Shown: in pieces, positions 1 through 12,500 of the stretch
Position numbering within the stretch: the first letter of the stretch is position 1
How the letters are laid out: the number at the start of each line of letters is the position of its first letter
Made by a program: the position numbers and the translations under genes
The notes under the pieces: generated by a model
The model's input: the letters and a program-made list of their open reading frames with translations, nothing else
Database searches by the model: none
Told to the model about the DNA's origin: nothing
Origin: Paralvinella palmiformis
Lineage: Eukaryota > Annelida > Polychaeta > Terebellida > Alvinellidae
Reading direction: 5' to 3'
DNA length: 64,000 bases
Assembly: GCA_025642065.1 (NCBI GenBank)
Contig: JAODUP010000134.1
Coordinates: forward strand, 165,001-229,000

Positions 1-1150
1 AGATTTATATCTCAAGAATATATCAACAACCAGACTCATCATTTGTTTTATTTATTTTTTTACAGCAAATAATCATAATTGAAAATTAAAAATATAACCT
101 ATATTACTTTTATGTACAATTTAAAAACAGTATGGGGCATGGAAGCATTCAGAAATTTGGTTTGATACTTCTGTTTCATCTCGAGGAGATCAGTAGAGTG
201 CTTTGTAAATATTTGAATACCTAAATTAGTTCAGATTGAGTCTCAACCAATTAAGCATGCAATTTCTTATGAAGATATGCAACATTTTTCAATTTACCTT
301 TTAATACATTCAGTATCACAGTACCATCTTCAAAATACAGCATTTTTTGTTGATTCAGCATCATATATTTCAGTACAAATAACCACTGCTTTGTTAAAGC
401 ATTATATGCTTAATGACATGTTGGTGAAGGGATTGTTAAATAACTCCCCATTTTGTGCCCTGAAATGCACCTGAATATATTGGAATAATGGTGCTCTTGG
501 TTAATCCACAAAATATTGAATATGTTAGGTAGTGAGAGCTGGGTCAGTTCAACAGCTGTTTAGGTAATTTCAGGTCATTGCGTTAATGGAGATTTACCTG
601 TTGTTTATTTATGCCGTGTACCTGATCTCCTTATTCTATGGTCTTATTATAGAAGGTATGACATAATGGATAATTGCTGATATAATATTTTCCATAATAT
701 TTCTATCCACATCCCATTACCACAAAGTAAATATCTTTCAAATAGAACTCTGTCAATGGCAGTGATGTACCAATACTTTTGTTATGTTTATCCATTAAGC
801 CAAGACATTGGAATGTAAACATAAGTTGTATATGGGTTTCAAGTTGAATTTTTATTTAAGTGGTATCGGTAGACATATACACACTTTATTTTGTGATTTA
901 GCGCACTTTCCCTAATAAGTGCTCACTTGGCTTTCTGCATAATTACTCAGGATTTAAACATTTCATTGGCTATGCCAAGCAAGGTGGCTCTTTGGAAAAC
1001 TTCCACGGTCCTGCTTAACCAAAATTCTAATCAAGTTTAATCATCTGCCAGACATGGGCTCAATTCCGGAATTGGGATTCCTTATTTTAAAAAACCATTC
1101 TGAGTAGCTAATCCAAACAAGCCGGTTTTGAGAAGTGGTTGACCCCATAC

Positions 1151-1267
1151 AAGATGATGGACAACCTAAAACTGGCCACAACTTTAGATCCACGTTTAAA
1201 ACTGTACTGGTGCCAGAATGACGATGTCTGCGATATGCTGACTTCCCAGGTGGTGCAATTGTCGTAG
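1151..1267 (+). pseudogene. hAT/ZBED-like transposase fragment
   Basis: The + strand reads an open stretch containing NLKLATTLDPRLKLYW followed by QNDDVCDMLTSQVVQL and a stop. The motif (M/L)AT.LDPR.K is typical of the C-terminal half of hAT-family (ZBED-like) transposases. Only about 38 residues are recognisable and there are no flanking domains, so this is a relic at best. It could be a chance match. Confidence 0.3.
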
Positions 1268-3160
1268 GGTATGTAGAATTGACCCCATGTCTGTCATCTA
1301 CTGTTTGTAAAACTAGAACTGTGTTATCTGTCTATGCTACTTCAAGAGCCCTTATATGCCATGATTGACTGGCTGATATGGTCAACTATAGAAGATTATA
1401 GTCCACATCCAACAATTACTGTGACAGTTTGTGGCATGTTAGTCATGGAGAACACTATTTTACAGAGTGTGTGGTAACAGCCATATTTGAATAAAATTTG
1501 TATAGAGTACAATAAGAAATTATCTGTTTATTATTTTTTAAATCTGCTAAATTGGGTCCAACCATTTTCCAGTTATCAACATGCATATGATTATGAAAGA
1601 TTTTTTTAGAAGCCAACTCGTTTGATCCACATACTCTCAAGTTGAAATCCGGCTACTTTCATTTCCAATGTTGCTTCGTGCCATTGTAGGCCCTTGATGT
1701 CTGCCGATATCTGGCCCTTTCTTTTGTTGGATCCCCCCCCACCCCACTTTATTTCTTAACAAAACCATTGAATTCATTTTATGTTACTGACGGTAATTCC
1801 TGTGGACAATTTTCTAGCATCTACTGGTTATTAATATTAGGTGACCACCAATCTGAACCTGTCCCTTGCTGCAACCATATAGGCAGTCAGAGTCTGGTCA
1901 GAAGACAATGGCTTTTTGTTATTTATAAATAGGGATAAATGTTTAGTATTAGTAATGGTCATCACCTCGTAGTTATGGAAATTCCGTTTCTTTGACAGAT
2001 TTTATTTGAATACCAGGGATTGTTGTTCTGTAACATGTAGATGTGAAACTATGTGTAGTTACTGGAGATAGGTGTCTTTGTTTTGAAGTAATCATGTTCA
2101 TAGCGTATACTTTGCAGTCGGTTAAATATATATTTTATTGACCAGCTAATATGTAGAGAAGCAGTTTCGTATCAAACTGTATATTTATTGATTATATGGT
2201 AATGGTTGCCTTGTATTGAATAAATTATAATTATGGGGATTTGATAGGAATCAATCAAATATTTAGATTGACATTAGCCAAAACTTCAGCACATGCTTAA
2301 TATAAAGCAAGAACTACTGGACAATTTTTTTAATGCACTGTGAATGTCTTTAATATATTCTGGACAAAATATTGGAATGAATATACTAAGACATAACGTA
2401 ATTTTATTGTTAGCATCAGAATAAACAGCTTTTATATATATATAAAAATTATGGCTTCAACAGATTAATTCATGGATGGGGTTACTTCACTTTATAAGAG
2501 AGTGTGTGTCTATATATATATATGTAAATACACAGATTTCTAATTCAGGTATAATAATATTCTGTTTGAGTGCGCATGTAACAGAAACAGTCCCGGCTAG
2601 AATGCTAATATTCATGTGGCTATAACCAGTTCCTCCCAGTTTTGTTGTCTGGAGGTTTTAGCCTTAGGCTAACTTTGAATATAATGTTTTCATCGGCTTG
2701 AATAAGTATACCAATCAATAATAGTTACAGCAGCTAGACTACTTTGCTGTAACAGGCGGCTATTGTGTTTAGATATGTGTGGACGTGTAGGTATTTGATT
2801 CTTGTGGCACTCATTTACAGCTTATCATCAATAGTCAGATTTCTCATTAATTATGCAGCGAATAGTATATTTGCATAAATTGTTGACTGCTCTACGTTTA
2901 GGCGAAATTCGTAGTTGTTTTATGACATACACCGCATGGTACGCAGCTATGGTAACTATGCTGTTCTTTCCATTACCAAATATCGGAATAAAGGTGCTAT
3001 ATTTTTATTATGATCTAATTTATAATGTGTGAAGTAAACACAACAGACTGTTTGACTAGCTGTATCATTACTGCTATTTGTATCTTTTCTAAATATAGTC
3101 AAATAAGACTGCAATATGTGGCCTCGTTATAATGCAATCATTATGTGATCATCTTACTGA

Positions 3161-3303
3161 TGTTGGATCACAGATCACCTCCACCTGAGTTCGAATCTCT
3201 GCTTGGGCATATCTGAAGGGTGTTTCATCTTTCACTTTGCTCATTATGATTTAGCCTACCATGTGCACAAAAGTGGCCGTAATACATCAATCATCTTCTT
3301 CTT
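3161..3303 (+). mobile_element. tRNA-derived SINE, 5'-truncated copy (family S1)
   Basis: Shares with the other S1 copies the block from 'ttggatcacagatcac' through the B-box-like 'gttcgaatc', the 'gggcatatctgaagggtg' segment and the 3' end 'gtgcacaaaagtggccgt' plus a (ATC)-rich tail. The A-box head is missing, and about 20 bases within the body are deleted. Confidence 0.75.
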
Positions 3304-3361
3304 ACTGATGATTTCGTATAATACACCGTAGCTGTCATTAGAAGTTTCAAAGCCATTGTTA

Positions 3362-3541
3362 GGGCGCCTCCGTGGTCTAACAGTAACACGTTGGATCACA
3401 GATCACTACCACCCGTGTTCGAATCCTGGCATGGGCATATCTGAAAAGTGTTTCATCTTTGACTTCTCTTCATTACCTTTGGAGGTCGCTGGGCCCATTT
3501 AGCCTACCATTGCACAAAAGTGGCTTCAGTGATCATCTTCA
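3362..3541 (+). mobile_element. tRNA-derived SINE (family S1), near full length
   Basis: Begins with the tRNA-like head 'gggcgcctccgtggtctaac' (A-box region), followed by B-box 'gttcgaatcc', then the family body with 'cctttggaggtcgctgggcc' and the tail 'catttagcctacc ... gcacaaaagtgg'. It lies 60 bp after another copy in the same orientation. Confidence 0.85.
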
Positions 3542-4256
3542 AAAACTTCTAAACCCATGGTATTAATGGAATTGTAAAAATGGAAATAAAGCATCATTGA
3601 ATGGTGCATTGAACTTGGTTTGCAAACAACCATAAATTGCAGGGGTCGTAGATGTCTTTGATGCCACTGAACATGATAGGATTTTGGGGTCTTTGACCTC
3701 ACAGTATATCAGTATTTCATATACTCTGATTCCCCAGTTATTATGCAGGTAGCTTGTTTCATTGCAAAATCAATATTAATAATACAATGTCCTGATAACA
3801 AAATTCGTCAAAGCAGTTGGCATTAATATAATGCTACTTTGCTGTGTGAATTTGTTTTTATCTTTTATTTTGATCTACTCATGTTTCTACTATACGGTTC
3901 AATCTAATACGCAGTAATTGGCTACAGCTTTTGTATTTTAATTTGTTTCATTCGATGTTTTAAAAAAATAAACCACTAGTTCAGCGTTTTTGATAATTTC
4001 AACATGCCGGGTCAAAAAGAATTTTTCTGAAAATAACATCTTTTAACGGTTTTTAATTCTGTCTCGTCCTTTATTCAAGTTGGTCAGTTTCCCGCGATAT
4101 TGACTGATTTAATGACCCTGTCTTATACACAAGTATATACAGTCCATTTTGCCTAATACTAGCTGATGGTCAATTGAATTGTGTCAAAGTGTCTATATTT
4201 TGTGTGATATTTCATCTTCTACTATAAATCTAATATCTGGTATTTTTTCCTTTTAG

Positions 4257-4434
4257 GTGTTTATGAGTTTAGAACTGAAGAGTTAGCTGTTGTCTCTACT
4301 AGCTTTGCTGCATCAGTGTATGTACAGGCTTAGTAGCTGGCAACTTGTAACACATCCCAGGTACCATCTAGAGGAGTTCATCCAGTCAAGATTTACAGAA
4401 GAATTTAATTCGAACAGATAAAACAACATAATTG
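4257..4434 (+). other. SLC40A1: non-coding 5' exon of ferroportin (carries the IRE)
   Basis: Bounded by a strong polypyrimidine acceptor (tattttttccttttag at 4241-4256) and a donor (g|gtatgt at 4435). The 178-bp exon has no long ORF in any + frame and lies upstream of the exon with the ferroportin start codon. It contains a canonical iron-responsive element (4301-4330) and two short upstream ORFs: ATG at 4263, 7 codons, and ATG at 4320, about 31 codons. The second starts inside the IRE and ends before the donor. Exon status is inferred from splice signals and the IRE; a transcript would settle it. Confidence 0.65.
4301..4330 (+). promoter_or_regulatory. iron-responsive element (IRE), 5' UTR type
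   Basis: The hexaloop CAGUGU (4314-4319) is closed by a 5-bp upper stem: UGCAU (4309-4313) pairs with AUGUA (4320-4324), four Watson-Crick pairs and one G-U. An unpaired C (4308) sits immediately 5' of the upper stem, exactly where the IRE C bulge is required. The lower stem pairs 301-303 and 305-307 with 325-330, with one bulged U. All hallmark features of an IRP-binding IRE are therefore present, in the 5' leader of a ferroportin gene, where vertebrates also carry one. Expected effect: IRP binding blocks translation when iron is low. Confidence 0.8.
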
Positions 4435-6449
4435 GTATGTATTTGTGTAAGAGTTTGCTGCAAATTAAAAAAAGAGTGAAGTTTTAAATGATTTGATTTG
4501 AATGTGTTATCAGTAGCACTCAAACCGCATTTATATGGGCCTGGAAATAAGTAGAAAATGGTGCATTATGATGAGAAGCAATCCTATCATAATGCACTTC
4601 GTTATGCTTGATTCAAAATGGGATTTACAGGGTTCGCACGCATCCTGGAATTTACTTGATTTTAATATCATTCAGTCCTTGTTTTTCAATCCATCCCATT
4701 AAAATGGAATTCACCCTAACCATTTTGAAAATTGTGCCTTATCAAGCTGGGAGCTTAGATCAAACAAGTAGCATGCATAGCTGTCAAAACAAGTGATTAT
4801 ACAGCTCAGGTATTCCAAACCTGATGTCGCTCTTTCCCTGATTTTTTTCTGAATGACACTATGTATGGAAAATAGTTTACTACCTCCATGATTGATATCA
4901 CTGCATGTTACAGGATACTATACGAATGAGCATTTTTGAAAACTATTCATGTGAAGGACCCACATAAGAATGCGCACCCACACACAAACTGTGCTGAGTT
5001 ATCTTGTGCTATAGTTATAGCCATGCAGGAGTTTACCTCATTCCCATGGGAATAATGGGGATAATAAGATTTGTGTTGTACATACATTCTGGTAGATCAC
5101 TGATGTAAAATGAGATCCAAGAGATTCAGGTAGCTCTGCACATACTTATTGTCTTATATTCACATATAAAAATGGCATCGGATATCTGTTCCATTATTCA
5201 AATGTTAAAATACCCCTGAAAATATTGATTGGATCCTGGAAAGGTAGATATTTTGATGAACAAATTTCCTGGAAAACCATACATGTGAAAGCCTGTATTT
5301 AACTTGTGCTGGTTAGGATGCTTCACAGGGAAAAATCTGACATGATGTTGCAACATCAGTCATTTTTCCTTACCCTGAATGTTTATATTGTGTTTTGAGA
5401 GCTAAATCTATGGTCCCAGCTTATGATGTGTGATCTTTGATGCTGATAGTGATAAGTAACTTCACGAAAACAAGTTTATACAGTGACCTGATGTGTTGTA
5501 GTTTACTTTAAGGTCAGTGACCCAGTTTCCTATTGACATGCATTGACATTTATTTGTGTGTTTTGTTTTCATTAATAGCATTCAGGATCGTGATGCTGGT
5601 TGAACGGAATCATAGTGTTTGATGATTATGGTGTAAATCCTATAAATAATAATCATTATTATTGTTTCATATAAATGAATCCATAATACTTTGTTTATTG
5701 GCTGTATCAATATCATCGTGATCCTTATGTGATGTTTCAGTGAGTATGTGTTTCTTGAATAGTGTTAGCAAAAGTATTTTACATCTTACATGGTGATTCC
5801 TTTCTTATTCGTTTGCCTTTAAACGACATTTATTTATTTACTGAATATAGAACCAATATATTGTAAAGTCGTCACTTATCACCTTAAATTATCAGATATC
5901 TTTTATGAACTGCACAAAATCTGATCATGACCTGAAATTATCTTTGTGTTTGTCTCTTCTATTGTTATTTCTGTAATCATTATTATCTACTTAATGCTGT
6001 TTGTAAGAGGCATATCTGGCCATACTGTAAGGACAACACTGACTAAATCTTTGTTTTTATGATCAGTGCTGGCCTGTCCGAATTTGGTCAACTTTTGCAT
6101 AAGTCGATGAGGTGAGATTTTCACGAGACGCCCAAAAAGCACTGTGTATTAACGGCTAGTGTCTTTTGATCCTAGGATGTATACATACAGAGCCTTTATA
6201 TCTAGGTTCCATGCGAATATTATCATACTAATACCAGTATCACGTTTACTTTTGAACTTTAGCGGGGAGCTATCAGCATGATGTACATGTATCAGAAGCA
6301 CCAAGTGATTACCAGTTTCTTGTTGAAAGATCTGGCCTCACGGAATACAATGTTGATTTTTTTTGGTGAACTTGTTGTGCCGTGAGCATCAGATGGTCGT
6401 CTTATATTTAGGTTGTTCAGCTAACCCTGTCACCTTTATCTTAACACAG

Positions 6450-6570
6450 ATCAAGCTGCGTCAGAATACCGCTCAATTATTGTTGGTGAAAAGGACACTG
6501 CGATTCTGGAAATAAACGAGACTATAAAACATGGCACAGAAAAAGGATAAGAACTGCTTTGGGCATTCAG
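6450..6570 (+). CDS. SLC40A1: ferroportin exon with start codon
   Basis: Acceptor ttaacacag at 6441-6449, donor cag|gtgagt after 6570. The first 81 bases are 5' UTR. ATG at 6531 opens MAQKKDKNCFGHSG, a hydrophilic cytoplasmic N-terminus, and an in-frame TAA sits two codons upstream. The exon ends in phase 1. Confidence 0.85.
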
Positions 6571-9500
6571 GTGAGTGTTTAATATTGGGAATATCATCCC
6601 CTAAAAGCTATATTTGGTATTTTTGGGAATTGCTGGTTTATCGTAAGGCATTGAGTGACCATCTGTGTGCTGTCTGTTGTATCATTAGGAAAGTAGGTGT
6701 CCATCCCTGCCAGTTAACTTGTAGACTTTGTTCGGATTATTATAGTGTTTGCATTTATTTTTGTTGAAAAAGCTAAGATAATTTTATTAATATCAGCCTA
6801 GTAATTTTCCTGTCACATGGTGCTTCTGTTAATTTACAACTTTATTATATAATTTTGTGTTCTTAATATAATTAGTTCATCACCTGCAGACAGCATGCTA
6901 ATCACGATGAAAACCATACAATGATTTTGACCCAAAATGGTTAATGGCTACTTCATGATTAAAAACCACAATAATACAAGTGTCAAGTGGAGAGCATAAT
7001 TGTTATCACGTAAATAATATCAAAATATTAACCAGATAGACTTGGCCAATATCTGAGTGTATGCTGTATTTTTACAGGTACACATGAACCTGTTGACCTC
7101 GGCATCGAGTTAGCTTGTTCTGTGACAATTGTATAGACTTGTTGCTATCTTAAAAGTACACTTGATGCAGCTTGTACATTGACAGGCACAAGAGTATGTT
7201 ACTTGTGTCTCTTTTCTGTGACTGCTTTCGTGCTTGGTTTTATACTGGCAGTGACAGTCATACATGCACACAGACAGTCAATTGGTTAATTAAAATTTCT
7301 CAAGCATCATACACATTTCATCCAGATCACATAAAGGCAGTTTCCATGTTATTCAAAATATTGTCTGTATGTTTGTGAAAGACAAGTAAAACGATTTCTA
7401 TACAGGTAAAACATCAGCTACTGCTGATCTCGAGTTAAACTGAAAGCCAACAATAGATTTCGACAAAGGTTACTCTAAATTTTGTTGCTGATGATTTAAA
7501 ATTAAAATAAGAATGTTTTGATAAGAAATATTAAATACTACCTTTTTTATATTGTTGTTTTGCACTGTTTCACTTCTCTGCACAGATTGCTAGTGTTGCC
7601 TTGTTCAATGGGATACTCGCCCATAGAAAACCATATGTAATTAAGCAAAGCAATCAGTGACTCATAACATAGCAAGAATACTGATATGATGTGCATTGTT
7701 GGTTCATAACGTGCACACTTCTTTTGAAACTGTCCAAAACTGCTTTAATATGTTGCCATTTACACCATTTGAAGTTTCAATGACCAAAACATAATAAAAC
7801 CACATATCTAAATGCAAGCAGTGCTTGTGTATAAATGAAATGAAAATATATTAATGTTGTTTGAATTTGTAATGTTCTTTTACTTGCAGAATCTTGTATG
7901 GAATGGATAAAAGGTCCATCGTGTGCACTCTATTCTAATTATGTACTCTCAGCTTGGGTTAGTGTCCATTTTATATTGAATTGCTGTAATAAGCTTATGA
8001 AATTTGTTTTAAAATTTATATACCAGTACTAAAAGAGTTGTCTTTAACTGATGATATTTTAGACTAACAATTGTGTAATTATACAAGTCCAGTATCAACA
8101 AATGTAAAAATTTAATCACAGTCTTTGTCATTATTATGGTTCAGGTTAAATGTGTAATACAGTGTTGTGTGGATATTCTTTACAGGGAGATTGGATGTGG
8201 CAGTTTGCTGCCGGATTATATCTGGTGTATTTAGCCGATGGGATGTTAAGATTGGCTGCCATCTTCGGTTTTGCTGGAGGCACGTTGATGCTGCTTCTTG
8301 GCGGAATTATTGGAGATTGGGTTGACAGGAATGGAAGGATGAAGGGTAAAATATTAATATCCGGCACAAAGAATTTGCTTTCATAATTATGGCCTTTTAT
8401 CTGTAAAGAACATCATCCGAAAACAAGTTTTAATATTTGTAGAGATATTTGCAAATGCACAATTGGCTGTGTGTCTGTTCACTTACACGTGCAATAATGT
8501 CAGATAATTCAATTTAGCTGTATTCATTTATCACGTGGCATCTTATTTTCAGTGGTGATTGTGTCGTTATTTATCCAGAACATATCCGTGGCACTCTGTG
8601 CTACCAGCGTCTGCATGGTTCTTGTCTATCATGATCATATCTATGATGGCTCACATGGTGCCATACGTGTTCTTGTTGAGGGTGTCGTCATTGGTCTGGC
8701 TCTGATTGCTTTCCTCGCCAGTATGGCTTATAAGATTGCCATTGAAAAGGATTGGATTGTCGTTGTATCTGGCGATGACAAGTTCAAACTTACCAGTAAG
8801 TAGAATATGTACTAATGTGGCCGTGTTCTGATCATTGCACGTGGATTTAGTGATTTTATCATTACAGTTTATATTTACTTGATGTGTGGACATCCATGTG
8901 AAATAATTTCAAGCGGATACATCGGAGTATTAATAATTTAATACCTTTGGAAACATGAATAATATGTTATTTCAAAGAGGATAGGTAAATGAAAATATTG
9001 TAATTGATATTCAAAACAGAAGCACACTATTTCTGTTTATGATACTAGTGTTCTGTCATTGTTTTCACATCATCTTAACTGAACTTTTGATCACTATTTA
9101 TCATATATATTAAACCTTAATTAGCCAGAAAACAATAACACCATGTCCTACAAGTCACAGTCCAACTCACTGTGGTGCTTCAGGTTGTAGAGAGAGACTT
9201 GGGCGTCACATTTTTGTTACCTAAACATTTATCTTCCATAACAGACTTGAATGCCGTAACCAGAGCCATCGACTTGTCATGTAAGATTCTAGCACCGACC
9301 GTGGCGGGTCTGATTATGAGTTACTCTCACGTTATTGCTGCCATCTTCATAGCTGTATGGAATGTCGTATCCGTCATCTGTGAGTATGCCCTGCTGAGAC
9401 GAGTCTACAAACTTGTACCAAAGTTAGCCATTAAAGGAGCGACCACAGGTGGTAAGTACTATATTGATCAATTGTATATTCCATTAAGATGGTGAGGCTT

Positions 9501-12500
9501 TGATGTTTTAGAAAATTTCCGTTGGCCAAAGCATGAATATATTACAAGATTTTATCCCATTACAACACACTTAAATTTCTACTATTTATTTTATTATGAC
9601 GATTCTGTAGCCTTTTCTCTTATCTTTGGCCAAATTCTTTTGTTTTGGTTAAATGTTAATATTTATTTTGCACAGAATCCAAGGAGTATGAAATGAAACC
9701 TTTGAGCTGTAGTAATGGGGATGTGAAGGAGCCACTGAAAAAAATTGAAAATGGGAAATTATCTGATGAGATGGAAGGTGATGAAGTGGCCTCCAATGGT
9801 AACATCATCAGTGAAGTAAAACAGCCACTACAAGGGAAAGATGCTGAAGTGTCGGAAAAGTACACAGACGAAGATTGCGATGTGGAGAGTGGACAGACAG
9901 AGGAGAAAACGAGGAATCGATGTTGGCAGTTAGCCATGGATCCGTTTGTGATTCTAGCCACAGGATGGAGGACATATGTTAGTCAGAAGGTTGTACTGTC
10001 CGGGCTGGCTTTGGCTTTACTCTATATGACGGTACTAGGATTTGATTATGTAACAACTGGTAAGTAATATTTGAATGTCATAGTGGGGGGGGGGTCTAGT
10101 GGTAGCCTGTCGGCTCACAGATCACTACCACCCATGTTCGAATCTTGGCGTGGGCATATCTGAAGGTGGCTTCATCTTTGACTTCGCTTCATTGCCTTTG
10201 GAGGTCGCTCGGCCCATTTAGCCTGCCATGTGCTCAAACGTTGCCATAAAACATCAGTCGTCAATATTTGAATGTCATAGTGTGTGGTGTTTTAAAAACA
10301 AATTACGTATCATACATGACTGATAAACAGCCAGCCTTGAATAGGATGCCAACATATAGATATAAACAAGTACACATCTACATTTTTACTAGCAGTCCTA
10401 ATGTATCGTACAGCAATGTTTATGTTATCTCAGGTCACATAATCATTTCTTTGTTTGGTATTTTCTGATTAAACGTTGTCAAATATTTACCTGAAAATCA
10501 GTTTCTCAGGTATTCCCAGCCCAGTCAGCATTACATCAGTACATTAAACTGATCTGTTCCCAGTACTATCTCCATCTTATGTTATATAGTAATTTTATAT
10601 CCTATCCTAATCATATGTCAATCAATATAATGGGTACATTGTAAAATACGGTATGGAATATACGAATAGGTAGCTGAAGAGGTGAATCATTCCCAAAGTG
10701 CAATATAACTACAGATCCACTAGGTTTTGACAGAAGAACTTTAATCATGCTCACTAAAACCTATAACAGAGCACACTTCCATATCATCGGTTAACTTATG
10801 AAATGTAAATACCTATCTTTCACACAGTTACACTTTGTTAAAATGATTATCTGATCTAGCTGAAAGTTTATTCCACTGTATTTTGGTAAAACTAGAAGAG
10901 TACGCCACTTACTACACATGTAGCCTACTTGATATCCCTTTGTCAAAGGGACTTGTATGTTTCGAAAAACTTATGTGACAATGCTCAAACAAATGTTGGG
11001 TAAAATTACCTACAGATATGTTTTTGCAAGTAGGGCCAGAAAAGGTTTATGCTATTCAAATCCATCTGTCTGATAATTCATAAGGTCACAGAAAGAAAAC
11101 GTAACGAAACTGAGAAAATGGCTGACACAAGTTTATGTGTACATCTAATCCATTTTACTTACTTTGAAATAATTATATAATGGTTAAATGAATTTGTTTA
11201 GTATGTTATGTTGAGTAACCCACGTTTTACTACAAATATTCAAATAAAAAGTGGAAGTTCATGTTTGATGTTATATTTACCCACTTTAGTAATTTACGTT
11301 TTGATTGGATATGTGTCAATTTTTGGGAGATTGTCATGCATCCTTGCTGTTCTGAAAAATTCTGTTGATATCTATATTTTAAGTATATAACAGAGAAAGC
11401 ACTGGGTTAGTTGTTATGATATATTTATGTTGTGATTTGTATTATTCTGAGTGCATATAACATTTTGAAGATAAATCAAAGGCTTTGAGATTAAGAGCTC
11501 TTATAAGGTCAAAGAGTAGACAAGTTTAAAAATACATGCCTAGGTGATCAATCATTCGTGTTCAAACTGAGTTGCATAGCTTGATAAACATATCTTATTG
11601 TTGCTTATAAAGAACTTGTGTGGTTCACAAAAATATTGTATTTGATTCTGAAAACATTTTAATTTTCAGGCTATATCTATGCCAATGGCGTCAAGGAGTC
11701 TTATGTTGGTGTTTCAATGGCATTAGCTGGTGTCACTGGTATCATAGGGACCGTGGTCTTCTCACATCTGAATAAAAGGTTCGGATTGGAGCGTACAGGT
11801 TTGATCGCATTCTCTTCAGAAATCATCTGCCTGACGCTGACCGTGGCATCCATCTGGGCTCCGGGAACAGTCTTTGATCCAACTTATTCACACAAACCAA
11901 ACTGCAGTGTGACCACTGTTAATACGTCTAATGTTGCTGCTAAGGCTGCTGACGTCAACAACTTGTCTTACACAATTCCTGGTACAGATGAAGTGCGAGT
12001 TAAGCGTGATCTGAACTTGATGTTAGCACATGGCCCCCAAAGCCAACACTTCATAGAAGGCCATAGTTTTTCTGAGCAGTGGCGCCTTGGAAAAGATTTC
12101 CCCCAGGTCAGGTCTTTGGTGCAGGTGTGTTACCCTGACCATGACAGACCATTGAGCAGAAGGCGTCGTGACTTGGACACCAGCAACTTGCTAGATAGAA
12201 ACAAAGATGAATTGGCTAGCAACGGACAGGAACAACCACAGGCACTGGCTGTACATTCACTGGACCCTAAAACTGAGAGCGAAGGCGACTGTCCAACGTC
12301 AACGGCAACCGTGTCAATTATATTGTTTCTCATTGGCATCATTACATCCAGAATAGGTAAGTAGGTCGAATATATACTGAGTGACTGGCTTATTTCAGCA
12401 AAGAAATGCTTTCGTAATCTGATGTCAGTGTTAGAGGTCAGCTGTTACAAAAAATTAGTTTTGGACTTAACCCACAGTCAGTAAATTTGTAATGTATGAC

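Larger units (their letters stand above)
1..4256. other. 5' flank / upstream intron of ferroportin, no protein gene seen
   Basis: AT-rich DNA without a convincing coding exon on either strand. It holds a short hAT-like relic (1151-1267) and two tRNA-derived SINE copies (3161-3303, 3362-3541). Because the exon at 4257 begins with a splice acceptor, at least one further 5' exon and the promoter of the ferroportin gene should lie in this stretch or left of it. I could not place them. Confidence 0.5.

Noticed and set aside
277..474. Small ORFs in the AT-rich left flank (277-474, 4608-4796, 7172-7378 and similar)
   Set aside because: No similarity, no splice context and amino-acid composition typical of AT-rich non-coding DNA.
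3362..3440. tRNA genes at the SINE heads
   Set aside because: A and B boxes are present but no acceptor stem or anticodon arm can be formed; they are SINE heads.
9172..9244. Open frame upstream of ferroportin exon 5 continuing with an ATG at 9172
   Set aside because: A good acceptor (ataacag) lies at 9238-9244 and the family alignment begins at 9245; the upstream residues have no similarity to ferroportin.
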